DNA from: Roseibium sp. HPY-6
GTDB lineage: Bacteria; Pseudomonadota; Alphaproteobacteria; Rhizobiales; Stappiaceae
DNA: 64,000 nucleotides
NCBI RefSeq assembly: GCF_040530035.1
Contig: NZ_JBEWCD010000002.1
Span: 2,897,793 to 2,961,792, forward strand
Direction of reading: 5' to 3'
Numbering within the stretch: position 1 is the first letter of the stretch; each line of letters begins with the position of its first letter. The notes beneath the pieces were generated by a model. The model was given only the letters and a program-made list of their open reading frames with translations. It did not search any database and was not told where the DNA came from. Shown in pieces: positions 1 through 8,387 of this stretch. A program made the position numbers and the translations under genes.

Positions 1-1
1 C

Positions 2-226
2 CCCTGTTTCGGATTGGACTTTGCATCCGTCGCCGAGATCCGGGCTCAGATCATGGAGCAGCGGAACAAGGGGGCGGCGGTCCTACTGGTGTCAGAGGAT
101 CTCGACGAAATTCTCGAGCTTGCGGACACAGTCGCCGTGATGTCCGAAGGGCGGATCACCTACCAATCCCCCATGGCGGAGACGGACAGGGCAACGATCG
201 GTCATGCCATGGCGGGACATCATTGA
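2..226 (+). CDS. ABC transporter ATPase, C-terminal fragment (cut by window edge)
   Basis: The reading frame is open from the first bases, so the gene starts upstream of the window. The visible ~74 residues contain [11 protein letters not shown], the counterpart of the D-loop/GLD segment after Walker B. They also contain [15 protein letters not shown], the switch region in which His is often replaced in sugar/nucleoside (BMP-type) ABC ATPases, and then VMSEGRI. This matches the second ATPase half of the tandem-ATPase family that imports simple sugars or nucleosides (inference from motif style; only the tail is visible). The stop codon overlaps the ATG of the next gene (TGATGA), so it is translationally coupled to the hydrolase operon and probably imports its substrate. 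Confidence 0.8.
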   Translation, partial: PCFGLDFASVAEIRAQIMEQRNKGAAVLLVSEDLDEILELADTVAVMSEGRITYQSPMAETDRATIGHAMAGHH

Positions 227-891
227 TGATCGAAGTTGACGCGGCACCCTTTGCATTCAAATTCGATCCCGCGCGAACCGCATTGGTCGTGATCGATATG
301 CAACGCGATTTCATTGAACCGGGTGGATTCGGGGAAACGCTTGGCAACGATGTGTCTCACATGCAGCGTGCCATCGGTCCGACAAGGCATCTGCTTCAGC
401 TCTTTCGGGAACGAGGCTGGCCTGTCATCCACACACGTGAAAATCATGCGGGGGATCTGAGCGACTGCCCACCGGCGAAACGCGAACGTGGCGAGCCGTC
501 TCTGCGCATTGGCGACGAAGGGCCGATGGGCAGGATACTCATTCGGGGTGAGCCCGGTGCGGAGATCGTTCCAGAATGTGCGCCCGTAGACGGTGAAACC
601 GTCATCGACAAGCCCGGCAAGGGAGCGTTTTACGCGACGCCCTTGAGCGATGTTCTCAAGACGCTTGGTACAAACAGCTTGATTTTTGCCGGGGTCACAA
701 CTGAAGTCTGTGTTCAAACCACCATGCGGGAAGCCAATGACAGAGGCTACGATTGTCTTTTGATCGAAGAGGCAACCGAGAGCTATTTTCCGGCCTTCAA
801 GGCTGCGACGCTCGAGATGATCCGTGCGCAGGGCGGTATAGTGGGCTGGACCACGCCATTGGCGTCTTTCGGAATAGCGATCAATCAATAG
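226..891 (+). CDS. Isochorismatase-like cysteine hydrolase, biuret-hydrolase-like
   Basis: A 221-residue cysteine hydrolase of the isochorismatase superfamily. The catalytic triad can be read as Asp in VVIDMQRDF (near residue 25), Lys in [10 protein letters not shown] (near 129) and Cys in [16 protein letters not shown] (near 162). The stretch from the DMQ motif to NDRGYDCLL resembles biuret hydrolase (BiuH/TrzF) and ureidoacrylate amidohydrolases, which hydrolyse a carbamoyl C-N bond to release ammonia. The ATG at 226 is preferred to the TTG at 223 because it overlaps the upstream TGA. Neighbours of AtzG, AtzE and AtzH type support a role in biuret/carboxybiuret-like nitrogen release. The exact substrate is inferred. 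Confidence 0.82.
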   Translation: MIEVDAAPFAFKFDPARTALVVIDMQRDFIEPGGFGETLGNDVSHMQRAIGPTRHLLQLFRERGWPVIHTRENHAGDLSDCPPAKRERGEPSLRIGDEGPMGRILIRGEPGAEIVPECAPVDGETVIDKPGKGAFYATPLSDVLKTLGTNSLIFAGVTTEVCVQTTMREANDRGYDCLLIEEATESYFPAFKAATLEMIRAQGGIVGWTTPLASFGIAINQ

Positions 892-903
892 ACCGGGGTT
901 GGC

Positions 904-1089
904 ATGAGCGGCAAATTCGACGCAAAAGCACATGTGGCGCACATGGAAGTTGTTATGGGTCTGACACTGGAAGAAGGCTGGCGTCCGGTCGTTGAAACTC
1001 ACATCGCCGCAACGCAAAAGGCGGCAGAACTCGTCCTGTCCTTTCCACTCGAGGACGACGTTGAAGCAGCGCCGGTTTTTGAGGCATGA
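904..1089 (+). CDS. AtzG-like small subunit (DUF4089)
   Basis: A 61-residue protein of the DUF4089/AtzG type. It is short and helical, with the usual pattern of a C-terminal AAELVLSFPL segment and an acidic tail. In cyanuric acid catabolism AtzG forms a complex with the amidase AtzE, stabilising it as GatC does GatA. Its 3' end overlaps the amidase start (ATGA at 1086-1089), as expected for a co-translated complex. It would be acting in the cytoplasm. The family assignment rests on size, context and the C-terminal pattern rather than on a catalytic motif. Confidence 0.75.
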   Translation: MSGKFDAKAHVAHMEVVMGLTLEEGWRPVVETHIAATQKAAELVLSFPLEDDVEAAPVFEA

Positions 1090-2504
1090 GTGGTGGCACG
1101 CCGTTGTCCGCGCTGACTGCGTCGGAAATTGCCTCGTCCGTCGGAACGGGCACTCTTCGGGCCAAAGAGGTCTTAGAGGCGTCACTGGCGCGGATTGAAA
1201 CCCTGAACCCGGCTGTCAACGCCTTTACCGATGTCACCGCCCAAAGAGCGCTGGCCGAAGCGGAAGAGGTCGATGCTGCCGTTGCAAAAGGAGCAGAACT
1301 TCCCCTTGCCGGTGTGCCGTTTGCGGTCAAGAACCTGTTTGACATTGAAGGCGTCGTCACCCGGGCGGGCTCGAAGATCAATCGTGAGAACGCGCCTGCG
1401 GTGGCAGACGCCACGCTTGTCAGCAAGCTCCGAAGCGCGGGAGCGGTTTTGGTGGGCGGGCTCAATATGGGCGAATACGCCTATGACTTTACCGGTGAAA
1501 ATTTCCATGACGGCAATTGCGTCAATCCGCATGACCTTGGCCGCATGAGCGGCGGGTCCTCATCGGGATCAGGGGCTGCCGTCGCCGCTGGAATGGTACC
1601 CTTGACGCTTGGATCGGACACAAATGGGTCTATCCGGGTACCGTCATCCTTTTGCGGTCTCTTTGGCCTGAAGCCAACCTATGGTCGCCTGTCGCGTCAT
1701 GGAACGTATCCGTTCGTTGGCAGTCTTGACCATCTCGGGCCTATGGCCCGTTCCGCAAAGGATCTGGCACTTGTCTTTGATACCCTGCAAGGACCGGACC
1801 CGTTTGACCCCGCGCAGGCGGAACGAGAGAGCCTGGCAACGCTGACGGAGATTGAAAAAGGAACTGACGGCCTTCGGATTGCCGTTGCTGGTGGTTACTT
1901 CAGACAAAAAGCCGAACCAGAGGCTTTTGCGGCAGTCGACAAGGTTGCACAAGCGCTTGGTGTAACAGCTGAAATCGACATTCCGGAGGCCGCCAGAGCA
2001 CGTGCGTCGGCTTATGTAATCACTGTCGCCGAGGGCGCAAGTCTTCATCTGGAGCGCATTATCAAGCGCCCCTGGGACTACGACCCAGATACCCGCGACA
2101 GGTTCCTTTCGGGCACGATGGTACCGGCTGTTTGGGTTCAACAGGCACAACGCTTTCGGAGTTGGTTCAGGGACAAGATGCGGCGTGTCTTTGAGGATGT
2201 CGACGTCATCCTCACGCCGGCCACCCCGTTTTCCGCTCTGCCATCGGGAACAAAAACGATCACGCTGGATGGGGAGACAATGCCTGCGCGTCCGAACATC
2301 GGTCTCTTTACACAGCCGATCTCGTTTATCGGGTTACCGGTTGTGGCCGTGCCCGTCTGGCTGGAAGGGGCGTCCCTGCCTATCGGCGTTCAGGTCATCG
2401 CACCGGCGTGGCGCGAGGATCTTGCACTTCGGGTCGCTGCCGAACTTGAGCGAGCAGGTGTCTGCAAGGCGCCCGTAGCGGCCCTTGATGCACCTATCAC
2501 CTAA
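1086..2504 (+). CDS. AtzE-like amidase (1-carboxybiuret hydrolase family)
   Basis: A 472-residue amidase-signature enzyme. The Ser-cisSer-Lys triad is visible: Lys in PFAVKNLFD (near residue 81), the glycine/serine-rich MSGGSSSGSGAA (near 155) and the nucleophile region GSDTNGSIRVPSSFCG (near 178). AtzE-type amidases hydrolyse 1-carboxybiuret to urea-1,3-dicarboxylate and ammonia. The partner AtzG-like gene lies immediately upstream and overlaps. The sister families GatA and allophanate hydrolase are less likely, because the small DUF4089 partner and a downstream AtzH-like gene are specific to the AtzE context. The true substrate could be another ureido compound. Confidence 0.82.
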   Translation: MSGGTPLSALTASEIASSVGTGTLRAKEVLEASLARIETLNPAVNAFTDVTAQRALAEAEEVDAAVAKGAELPLAGVPFAVKNLFDIEGVVTRAGSKINRENAPAVADATLVSKLRSAGAVLVGGLNMGEYAYDFTGENFHDGNCVNPHDLGRMSGGSSSGSGAAVAAGMVPLTLGSDTNGSIRVPSSFCGLFGLKPTYGRLSRHGTYPFVGSLDHLGPMARSAKDLALVFDTLQGPDPFDPAQAERESLATLTEIEKGTDGLRIAVAGGYFRQKAEPEAFAAVDKVAQALGVTAEIDIPEAARARASAYVITVAEGASLHLERIIKRPWDYDPDTRDRFLSGTMVPAVWVQQAQRFRSWFRDKMRRVFEDVDVILTPATPFSALPSGTKTITLDGETMPARPNIGLFTQPISFIGLPVVAVPVWLEGASLPIGVQVIAPAWREDLALRVAAELERAGVCKAPVAALDAPIT

Positions 2505-2515
2505 GGGAGGGGATC

Positions 2516-3286
2516 ATGGACGATGCGCGCTGGTCAGGCCGGAACGCGGACAAGGACAGGATCCGGCAGCAGATCTGGTCCGGACTTGAAGACAATGGAA
2601 CCAGCATCGGCCCGGCTTTCAGCTGTATCCCGAACTTCGCCGGCGCCGATCTCGCCGCGCGAAATCTGGCACAGCTTCCTCAGTGGCAAGCGGCACGAGT
2701 CGTGAAGTGCAATCCCGACCCGCCTCAGATCCCGGTCCGGCTTCGCGCGCTTTATGAGGGCAAAATCGTTTATGCTCCCGTTCCGGAGCTCTTGAAACCG
2801 TACCCTTTCGTGCGTCTTGATCCGGACAAGTTGAACCAAAAAGGCATTCAATTCGAGTTGGCAGCTACCTCCCAGGGCTTCGTCGAACATGGCGAGGCCG
2901 TGGAATTCGAAGATATGGAGCTTCTGGATTTTGTAGTCGTTGGATGCGTTGCCGTTACCCGGACAGGAGCAAGAACCGGGAAGGGTGGCGGCTTTGCGGA
3001 TCTTGAACTCGGGATCTTCCGCGAATTGTCCAAACTGAAACCCGACACGCTGATTACGACGACAGTTCATTCGTCGCAGGTCGTCGATGATGGCGCGCTT
3101 GTCATGATGCGCCACGACAGCGCGCTGCACGCAATCGCGACCGAGGTGGAGCTGATCGAAACCAGCACCGCTTTCACCCAGCCAAAAGGTGTTGCCTGGG
3201 ATGAAGTGCAGCCGGATCAGTTTCGTGACATTCCATTTCTCGCGACACTACGCGATCGGCTCGAAGCAGCGGGGAAGGGCGACTGA
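2516..3286 (+). CDS. 5-formyltetrahydrofolate cyclo-ligase family protein
   Basis: A 256-residue member of the MTHFS/5-FTHF cyclo-ligase-like family (the longer MTHFSD-type branch). Visible features are the N-terminal IRQQIWSGLE, FSCIPNFAGAD, a KCNPDPPQ segment, LRALYEGKIVYAPVPEL, and the glycine-rich nucleotide-binding ARTGKGGGFADLE. The classical enzyme is an ATP-dependent ligase converting 5-formyl-THF to methenyl-THF. The branch found in catabolic operons has no assigned reaction known to me. A good Shine-Dalgarno (gggagggg) precedes the ATG. The stop shares a base with the next start (TGATG), so it belongs to this operon. It may handle a formyl or carbamoyl intermediate (speculative). 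Confidence 0.75.
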   Translation: MDDARWSGRNADKDRIRQQIWSGLEDNGTSIGPAFSCIPNFAGADLAARNLAQLPQWQAARVVKCNPDPPQIPVRLRALYEGKIVYAPVPELLKPYPFVRLDPDKLNQKGIQFELAATSQGFVEHGEAVEFEDMELLDFVVVGCVAVTRTGARTGKGGGFADLELGIFRELSKLKPDTLITTTVHSSQVVDDGALVMMRHDSALHAIATEVELIETSTAFTQPKGVAWDEVQPDQFRDIPFLATLRDRLEAAGKGD

Positions 3287-3672
3287 TGGAAATCAACATT
3301 GCATCGGTAAAAGCCGAAGTTGAAGCGGTTTTTCAAGAGTATGAGACCGCACTTGTTACCAATGACGTCGAGACACTGGATCGATTGTTTTTGGATGCGC
3401 CGACAACCATCCGCTATGGCGGCGGCGAAAACCTTTACGGCTACGAGGAAATTGCGGCCTTCAGGTCATCAAGAGACAGCGCGAACCTTCAGAGGACCCT
3501 CGAGCGCACCGTGATCACAACATACGGCGCGTCCTTTGCAACGGCTTCGACGCTGTTCTTCCGAGACACAGCTCCGGGCAAGACCGGACGGCAAATGCAA
3601 ACCTGGGTCAAATCGGAAGCGGGCTGGCAAGTGGTTGCCGCACATGTCAGTATTATCTCCGAGGAAACATGA
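3286..3672 (+). CDS. AtzH-like (DUF3225, NTF2/SnoaL-like fold) protein
   Basis: A 128-residue protein resembling AtzH/DUF3225, a SnoaL-like alpha+beta barrel family. It has an N-terminal helix with VFQEYETALVTNDVETLDRLF, then IRYGGGENLYGYEEIAAFR, and a C-terminal WQVVAAHVSII strand. AtzH is encoded beside AtzE in cyanuric acid clusters and is a 1,3-dicarboxyurea amidohydrolase-type partner. Whether this homologue is catalytic cannot be told from the sequence. The start overlaps the stop of the upstream gene by one base. It is the third Atz-family protein in the same operon. Confidence 0.75.
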   Translation: MEINIASVKAEVEAVFQEYETALVTNDVETLDRLFLDAPTTIRYGGGENLYGYEEIAAFRSSRDSANLQRTLERTVITTYGASFATASTLFFRDTAPGKTGRQMQTWVKSEAGWQVVAAHVSIISEET

Positions 3673-3735
3673 TCTGCGTCAGCGCCTTGCCGACAACCGC
3701 CTGACCCAAGTCCCAAGATAAGAGCTCGAGAATTC

Positions 3736-4140
3736 ATGGCCGGTCCATCGGACAAGAAGACTTTCAACCCACCTTCCGTGCGCGCTCCTTTCGGGAACTA
3801 CAACCACGGCCTCTTTGTCCCGCCAGGGGCAAGTCTGCTGGTGACGTCGGGACAACTCGGCATTGAGCCTGATGAGACGATCCCTCCGGATGTGACGGGG
3901 CAGGCCGAAGTCTGTTTTCAGGCTGTAGACGCGATCTTGAGGGACGCTGGCATGAGCTTCGAAGACGTCATCCGGATCTCGGGATTTGTCACCAGACGTG
4001 AGGATTTTCCGGCCTACATGGCCGTGAGGGATCGCTACACCGGCACTATCAAACCGGTCTCCACGCTGCTCATTGTCAGCGGTTTCACGCGTGAAGATTT
4101 CCTGGTCGAGGTTGAGGTAACGGCGGCCAAGATCTTTTGA
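3736..4140 (+). CDS. RidA family protein (enamine/imine deaminase-like)
   Basis: A 134-residue RidA/YjgF/Rut-type protein with the N-terminal APFGNYNHG segment, VTSGQLGIEPDETIPPD, CFQAVDAILRDAGMSFEDVI and the C-terminal FLVEVEVTAAK. RidA enzymes hydrolyse reactive enamines or imines to ketones and ammonia; relatives such as RutC act on aminoacrylate or carbamate intermediates of pyrimidine breakdown. It is the last gene of the plus-strand operon and faces the minus-strand oxidoreductase across about 46 bases. A detoxification or terminal deamination role in this pathway is inferred. Confidence 0.85.
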   Translation: MAGPSDKKTFNPPSVRAPFGNYNHGLFVPPGASLLVTSGQLGIEPDETIPPDVTGQAEVCFQAVDAILRDAGMSFEDVIRISGFVTRREDFPAYMAVRDRYTGTIKPVSTLLIVSGFTREDFLVEVEVTAAKIF

Positions 4141-4186
4141 GCCACTATGACCATCCCGGTACGAAGTACGATCCGTGGCGCCGGGC

Positions 4187-4768
4187 CTAAAACCGTTCCA
4201 TTTCCTCGCCAACTTTCTGAAGGAAAGCGGACGTTGTCTGCGGCGTACAATTGTTCATGTCGTAATGGGCGAGGTATTTCACAGGCGCACCCAGTTTGAT
4301 CTGCGCCCGGATGACCCGTTTGACGATCTTGCGTGGGGGATCGCCGACGAGCAGGGCGCGCCATCTGCTGCCGCCATAGGTCATGACCGCACCAAGCTTT
4401 TGAATATGCCGCAGAGTTGGCGTCAGTTTGCCGTTCTCCAGATCGAAGGACACGCCCGGCAACCAGACACGGTCGAAGTACCCCTTCAAGATGGCCGGAA
4501 AGCCGAAGTTCCAGACGGGAGTACAGATGACCAGTGCCTCGCAGGCAAGCAGCCGCTCGCAATAGCCGTCAACCAGTTCTCTGTTGTCCGGAACCGTGTG
4601 ATAGATGTCCCTGTCACGAGCGGACAGGACAGGGTCGAAACCTTCTTCGTAGAGATTGCAGGGATCTACCTGATGACCGGCTTTTTCCAGACTTTCGCAG
4701 GTCTTGTGGAACAGGGCCCGGCCGAAGCTAGCTTCTTGCGGGTGAGAATGAAGTACCAGAACGCGCAT
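4187..4768 (-). CDS. Flavodoxin-like NAD(P)H oxidoreductase
   Basis: A 193-residue flavodoxin_2-type protein (NQO/YwrO/KefF family). It has the N-terminal FMN-binding MRVLVLHSHPQEASFGRAL, a second ICTPVWNFGFPAILKGYFDRV segment and a GAVMTYGGSRW loop. It probably reduces quinones or a pathway intermediate in the cytoplasm with FMN and NAD(P)H. The ATG at 4768 is chosen because MRVLVLHSHP aligns with the family N-terminus and lies 4 bases after the stop of the FAD-oxidase gene. A longer frame extends upstream but runs through that gene. It is the last gene of the minus-strand operon. Confidence 0.83.
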   Translation of the reverse strand: MRVLVLHSHPQEASFGRALFHKTCESLEKAGHQVDPCNLYEEGFDPVLSARDRDIYHTVPDNRELVDGYCERLLACEALVICTPVWNFGFPAILKGYFDRVWLPGVSFDLENGKLTPTLRHIQKLGAVMTYGGSRWRALLVGDPPRKIVKRVIRAQIKLGAPVKYLAHYDMNNCTPQTTSAFLQKVGEEMERF

Positions 4769-4772
4769 GCCT

Positions 4773-6179
4773 TCATGCCTCGGCAAAGGCCTGAAGGCCT
4801 GGGAAGAGATAGTTGCCGCCAGCATTGAAGTCGAAATCCGGGTTCTCCCAGGCAATCATCTTGCCGGGGTTGAGCAGTCCCTTCGGATCGGTTTCCTTTT
4901 TGAAATCGAGCTGAACCTGGTCGGTGCGTTTCATGCCGCCTTCTTCCAGCGTGTATCGGTGCGGATTGAAAACCGGACAACCGTTTTCCTCGTGCAGCCT
5001 GATAATTTCGTCGAGCCTCTCTTCGCTCGTAAACCGGATCAAAGGCAGCCCGGAACATTGGACCTGACCGTCGAAACGCAGGAACTCGAGATGACCGAAT
5101 ATTTCGCCGGGGAACATTTCGGTGGTCTTTCGGACCAGTTCCACATGGTTCGGGCCAGGATATTGTGTCTGCAGGTAGGTGAAGGAGCTGTCGAACTTGA
5201 GCGCGCGCAGGGTCGTGTGGTTCCACGCCAGCTCATAGACATGCGGAATGCCCTTCATGCTTTCGACGGCGTCGGATCGAAACCGGATCGTGCCTTTCAT
5301 GCGCTCGGCGAGGGCGAGAACCGCAGACATGGATTGCGGTGCCACCATCAGAACCGTGACGGCTTCGCCTTCCTTCAGCCAGGGCTTGTGGCGGGTGAAA
5401 TAGTCAAATGGGATTGGAGCTGCAATGGGAGCGACTTCCTTCAGGAGGAGACCGTTGCTGCGCGCGAGCTTGTCTGAAAAAACGACCGCATCCATGAAGG
5501 TCTCGTGACCGACAATGACATCCACCCAGTCATAGGCGGTCGTGAGAGGCATTTCGACCTCCGTAATGATGCCGTTTGTGCCGTAAGCATGGCTGACCTT
5601 CTGAAGGTCCCAGGTCGAGAGTTCGATTACACGCGGTTCAGCTTCCATTGTCACGATACGAAGACGCAGGATATTGCCGAGATCACGCAACCCGCCCCAG
5701 TGCACAGAGCCGACACCGCCCGAACCGCCCGCAATGAACCCGCCAATGGTCGCCGTCTGCGCGGTCGATGGGTGAAACCGCAGTTCCTGTCCAGAGTGCT
5801 CTTTGGTCTGCTTGTCGAGCTTTGCCATGACGATGCCCGGCCCGCACACCACACGGCCAGGAGCGATTTCCTTCACCTCATCCATCTTGGACATGTCGAG
5901 GACAATGCCCCCTGAGAGCGGCATGGCCTGACCGTAATTCCCAGTGCCTGTTCCACGCGGCGTGACCGGGACGCCATGGGCGAATGCGGTCTTCAAGACC
6001 CTGATGACTTCGTCCTCGTTCTTCGGAGAAACAAGGAGATCGCCAGTGACATTGTCGAGTTGTCTCTTCAACACGGGCGAATACCAGTAAAAGTCCCGGC
6101 TCTTGGCTTGCACGAGCTTCGGATTGTCTTCCACTGCCACGCCATCAAGTTCGCTCTTGATCTGTTCGTAATCGGCCAT
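4773..6179 (-). CDS. FAD-binding oxidase (GlcD/VAO-type)
   Basis: A 468-residue FAD-linked oxidase with a PCMH-type FAD domain: VTPRGTGTGNYGQAMPLSGG (residues ~75-94), VVCGPGIVMAKLD and a TIGGFIAGGSGGVGSVHWGG region for cofactor binding. A C-terminal substrate domain ends with ETDPKGLLNPGKMIAW, the usual GlcD-type ending. Such enzymes oxidise alpha-hydroxy acids or related alcohols. The ATG at 6179 lies 2 bases after the stop of the amidohydrolase, so the genes are co-transcribed. The substrate is unknown; context suggests a hydroxylated product of the amidohydrolase step. Confidence 0.82.
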   Translation of the reverse strand: MADYEQIKSELDGVAVEDNPKLVQAKSRDFYWYSPVLKRQLDNVTGDLLVSPKNEDEVIRVLKTAFAHGVPVTPRGTGTGNYGQAMPLSGGIVLDMSKMDEVKEIAPGRVVCGPGIVMAKLDKQTKEHSGQELRFHPSTAQTATIGGFIAGGSGGVGSVHWGGLRDLGNILRLRIVTMEAEPRVIELSTWDLQKVSHAYGTNGIITEVEMPLTTAYDWVDVIVGHETFMDAVVFSDKLARSNGLLLKEVAPIAAPIPFDYFTRHKPWLKEGEAVTVLMVAPQSMSAVLALAERMKGTIRFRSDAVESMKGIPHVYELAWNHTTLRALKFDSSFTYLQTQYPGPNHVELVRKTTEMFPGEIFGHLEFLRFDGQVQCSGLPLIRFTSEERLDEIIRLHEENGCPVFNPHRYTLEEGGMKRTDQVQLDFKKETDPKGLLNPGKMIAWENPDFDFNAGGNYLFPGLQAFAEA

Positions 6180-6181
6180 TG

Positions 6182-7483
6182 TCAGCCTTTCATCAGTGGG
6201 TCAAGTTCACGATAGTCCGGCAGGCAGCGGTCGATGCCCATGCCATTCCGCAAAATGATGCGGTCCGCCTGCGGACGGGAAAGAAATTCGCTCCAGTTTC
6301 GAGCGTTGAAGACAACCAAATCGGCAGTAGCGCCGTTTTGAATGCGGCCGAATTCAGGTGCCTGAAGAATGTCTGCTGGAAGGCAGGTGATAATCTTTGC
6401 GGTTTCATCCAGCGGATGATCGAGATGCGCGATCCTGACCGCTTCGCGAAAGACTTCGACCATATCCAGGTCGCCATAGGCGTAGAAAGGGTCTCGGGTA
6501 TTGTCCGAAGCGACCGCAATTGGAACGCCGGCTGCCTTGAGTTCGTGAAAGAGTGTAACGCCGCGCGACCGCGGCGTTCTGCCCGGATGCCGGTCCTGGA
6601 GGTACATATTGCACATCGGCAGGGAGACGATGGAGATCCCGGCTTCCGCCACTTTTTCGATTGTCGCGTTTGCCCGGTCTTCGCTTTGCCGCGCAAGCGA
6701 ACAGCAATGCCCCACAGTGACGGCGCCTTCGAACTTGTTCCGCATCTTGGCTTCGGCGATGGACGCCAGCGTCAGGATGTTCACATCCTGCGTCTCGTCC
6801 ACATGGAGATCGACATCGAGCCCTCTGTCCGATGCGGTCTGGAAAAGACGGTCAAGTCTGCGTTCGAGATCCGGCAGGATGTGGGTCACACCGCCGAGCA
6901 GCCCGCCATTCGCAGCGACGACTTCCACCAGATCATCGAAATAGGCTTCATCATCAACGGCATCGATCGGGAAAAGCGCGACTGCCTGCAGGCTGATGCG
7001 ATCTTTCCAGCGCGCGCGCATGTCGGAAAAGACTTCAAAAGAAATCCTGTGCTGCGGCGCAAGGCTGTCTATGTGCGTCCGGAGCAGGTTGGTTCCGTGG
7101 GCATAGGCGCAACGCAGGGAGAAATCCATGCGTGTAGCAACATCATCCGCGTTCCAGTTGGCTTCCCTGTCGGCCCGCACTGCTTGCAGCGCGCCATCGA
7201 AGTCACCGCTCGGGTTGGGTTCGCGGTCCCAGATATGTCCCTTGTCGATATGCGTGTGCATGTCGGTAAAACACGGCCACACCATGCGATCCTGAAGGTC
7301 GGCCCCTTCGATATCGTCAGGTGCCGATCCGGCAGGAAGCACCGCTTCGATGCTGCCTTCGGCGATGATGAGATCTGCTGAAGAAAGTCCTTCCTTTGCA
7401 GCGCTCTCAAATCCAGGCGTAACTGCGATCGGTAAGGTCGCCGAGCGCAAAGCAAATCGTCTGGTCCTGGGAATTTTAAGCAC
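6182..7483 (-). CDS. Cytosine-deaminase-like amidohydrolase
   Basis: A metal-dependent amidohydrolase of about 433 residues, CodA/cytosine deaminase-like. Metal-binding motifs are visible: FTDMHTHIDKGH, DLHVDETQDV, VGHCCSLA and ASDNTRDPFYAYGD. Family enzymes hydrolytically deaminate cytosine or other N-heterocycles. The proposed GTG start at 7483 lies just past the permease stop (7486) and gives a normal N-terminus. A longer frame reaching 7534 would overlap the permease. It is flanked by importer genes and a FAD oxidase, which points to an N-heterocyclic substrate (inference); cytosine itself is not established. Confidence 0.78.
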   Translation of the reverse strand: MLKIPRTRRFALRSATLPIAVTPGFESAAKEGLSSADLIIAEGSIEAVLPAGSAPDDIEGADLQDRMVWPCFTDMHTHIDKGHIWDREPNPSGDFDGALQAVRADREANWNADDVATRMDFSLRCAYAHGTNLLRTHIDSLAPQHRISFEVFSDMRARWKDRISLQAVALFPIDAVDDEAYFDDLVEVVAANGGLLGGVTHILPDLERRLDRLFQTASDRGLDVDLHVDETQDVNILTLASIAEAKMRNKFEGAVTVGHCCSLARQSEDRANATIEKVAEAGISIVSLPMCNMYLQDRHPGRTPRSRGVTLFHELKAAGVPIAVASDNTRDPFYAYGDLDMVEVFREAVRIAHLDHPLDETAKIITCLPADILQAPEFGRIQNGATADLVVFNARNWSEFLSRPQADRIILRNGMGIDRCLPDYRELDPLMKG

Positions 7484-7485
7484 AA

Positions 7486-8385
7486 TCAGTTTTCCCGTTT
7501 CACGCTGCTTTCGTGCCAGCGGTGCAGCGTCCACCAGGAGATGAAGGACGTAATCGCAAAGATGAGAACGCCGAGACTGGCAAGGAGGAAAAGGGCTGCG
7601 AACAGTCTGGAAATGTTAAGCCGGAATTGCGACTCCAATAGCCTGAAAGCAAGGCCTGAACCCGCGCCTGCCGATCCGGCTGCAAACTCGGCAACGACTG
7701 CCGCGATGAGTGCGAGGCCACCGCCGATCCTGAGGCCCGTCATGAAATAGGGCAGACAGGACGGCAGCTTGAGATAGATAAGCGTCTGCCAGCGCGATGC
7801 CCCATAAAGTTCAAACAGATTGAGCAGGTTGTGATCAACGCTTTTCAGCCCCTGGACCATGTTCGAGAGGATCGGAAAAAAGGCGACGACAAAAGCGCAG
7901 ATCAACAAGGCGGTTTGCGTCGTCGGTGCGTAGATCAGTATGAGGGGCGCTATCGCGATAATCGGCGTGACCTGAAGGATCACCATGATCGGATAAAGGG
8001 CTGTTTCTATCCAGCGGGATTGGACCAGAAGGATCGCCATGCCGCCGCCGCCAATGAGAGCAAGCGCCAGCGACATCAGCGTGATCTTTGCCGTCACCAA
8101 AAGAGCGGGAAACAGGATGTGCCAGTCGGACACGAGGGAATTTACGACCAGCGAAGGTCCGGGCAGGATGTAATGCGGTACTTCGTTAACCTTGACCATC
8201 ACGTGCCAGACAACGATCAGACAGGCGATCACGCACAGCGGGATAACGATCGTGAAGAAGCGATCCCGCCGCTTGCCGGCCGCCGCACTTTCCTTCGTTG
8301 GCAGAACCTGAGTCTGACCCTTTCCTGGAGCGGTTTCCTCGAAGTCGCCTTCGGTGGGCGCGTCGACTTCTTTGACGGTCGTCAT
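7486..8385 (-). CDS. ABC transporter permease (NitT/TauT/ThiX type)
   Basis: A 299-residue inner-membrane permease of the BPD type. A charged ~45-residue cytoplasmic N-terminus is followed by several hydrophobic segments beginning FFTIVIPLCVIACLIVVWHV. The EAA-like loop reads LFELYGASRWQTLIYLKLPSCLPYFMTGLR (given here only for its position in the central third). The ATG at 8385 lies just after the ATPase stop (8388) and is preferred to the upstream in-frame start at 8442, which lies inside the ATPase gene. It works with the adjacent ATPase and periplasmic protein, like ThiXYZ/RibXY/SsuABC systems. Confidence 0.87.
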   Translation of the reverse strand: MTTVKEVDAPTEGDFEETAPGKGQTQVLPTKESAAAGKRRDRFFTIVIPLCVIACLIVVWHVMVKVNEVPHYILPGPSLVVNSLVSDWHILFPALLVTAKITLMSLALALIGGGGMAILLVQSRWIETALYPIMVILQVTPIIAIAPLILIYAPTTQTALLICAFVVAFFPILSNMVQGLKSVDHNLLNLFELYGASRWQTLIYLKLPSCLPYFMTGLRIGGGLALIAAVVAEFAAGSAGAGSGLAFRLLESQFRLNISRLFAALFLLASLGVLIFAITSFISWWTLHRWHESSVKREN

Positions 8386-8387
8386 CG

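Noticed and set aside
220..1185. Long minus-strand frame opposite the hydrolase genes
   Set aside because: It runs antisense through recognised genes, has no family motifs and no ribosome site.
6179..7381. 400-codon plus-strand frame opposite the amidohydrolase
   Set aside because: The minus strand has clear metal-binding motifs; the plus-strand product has none.
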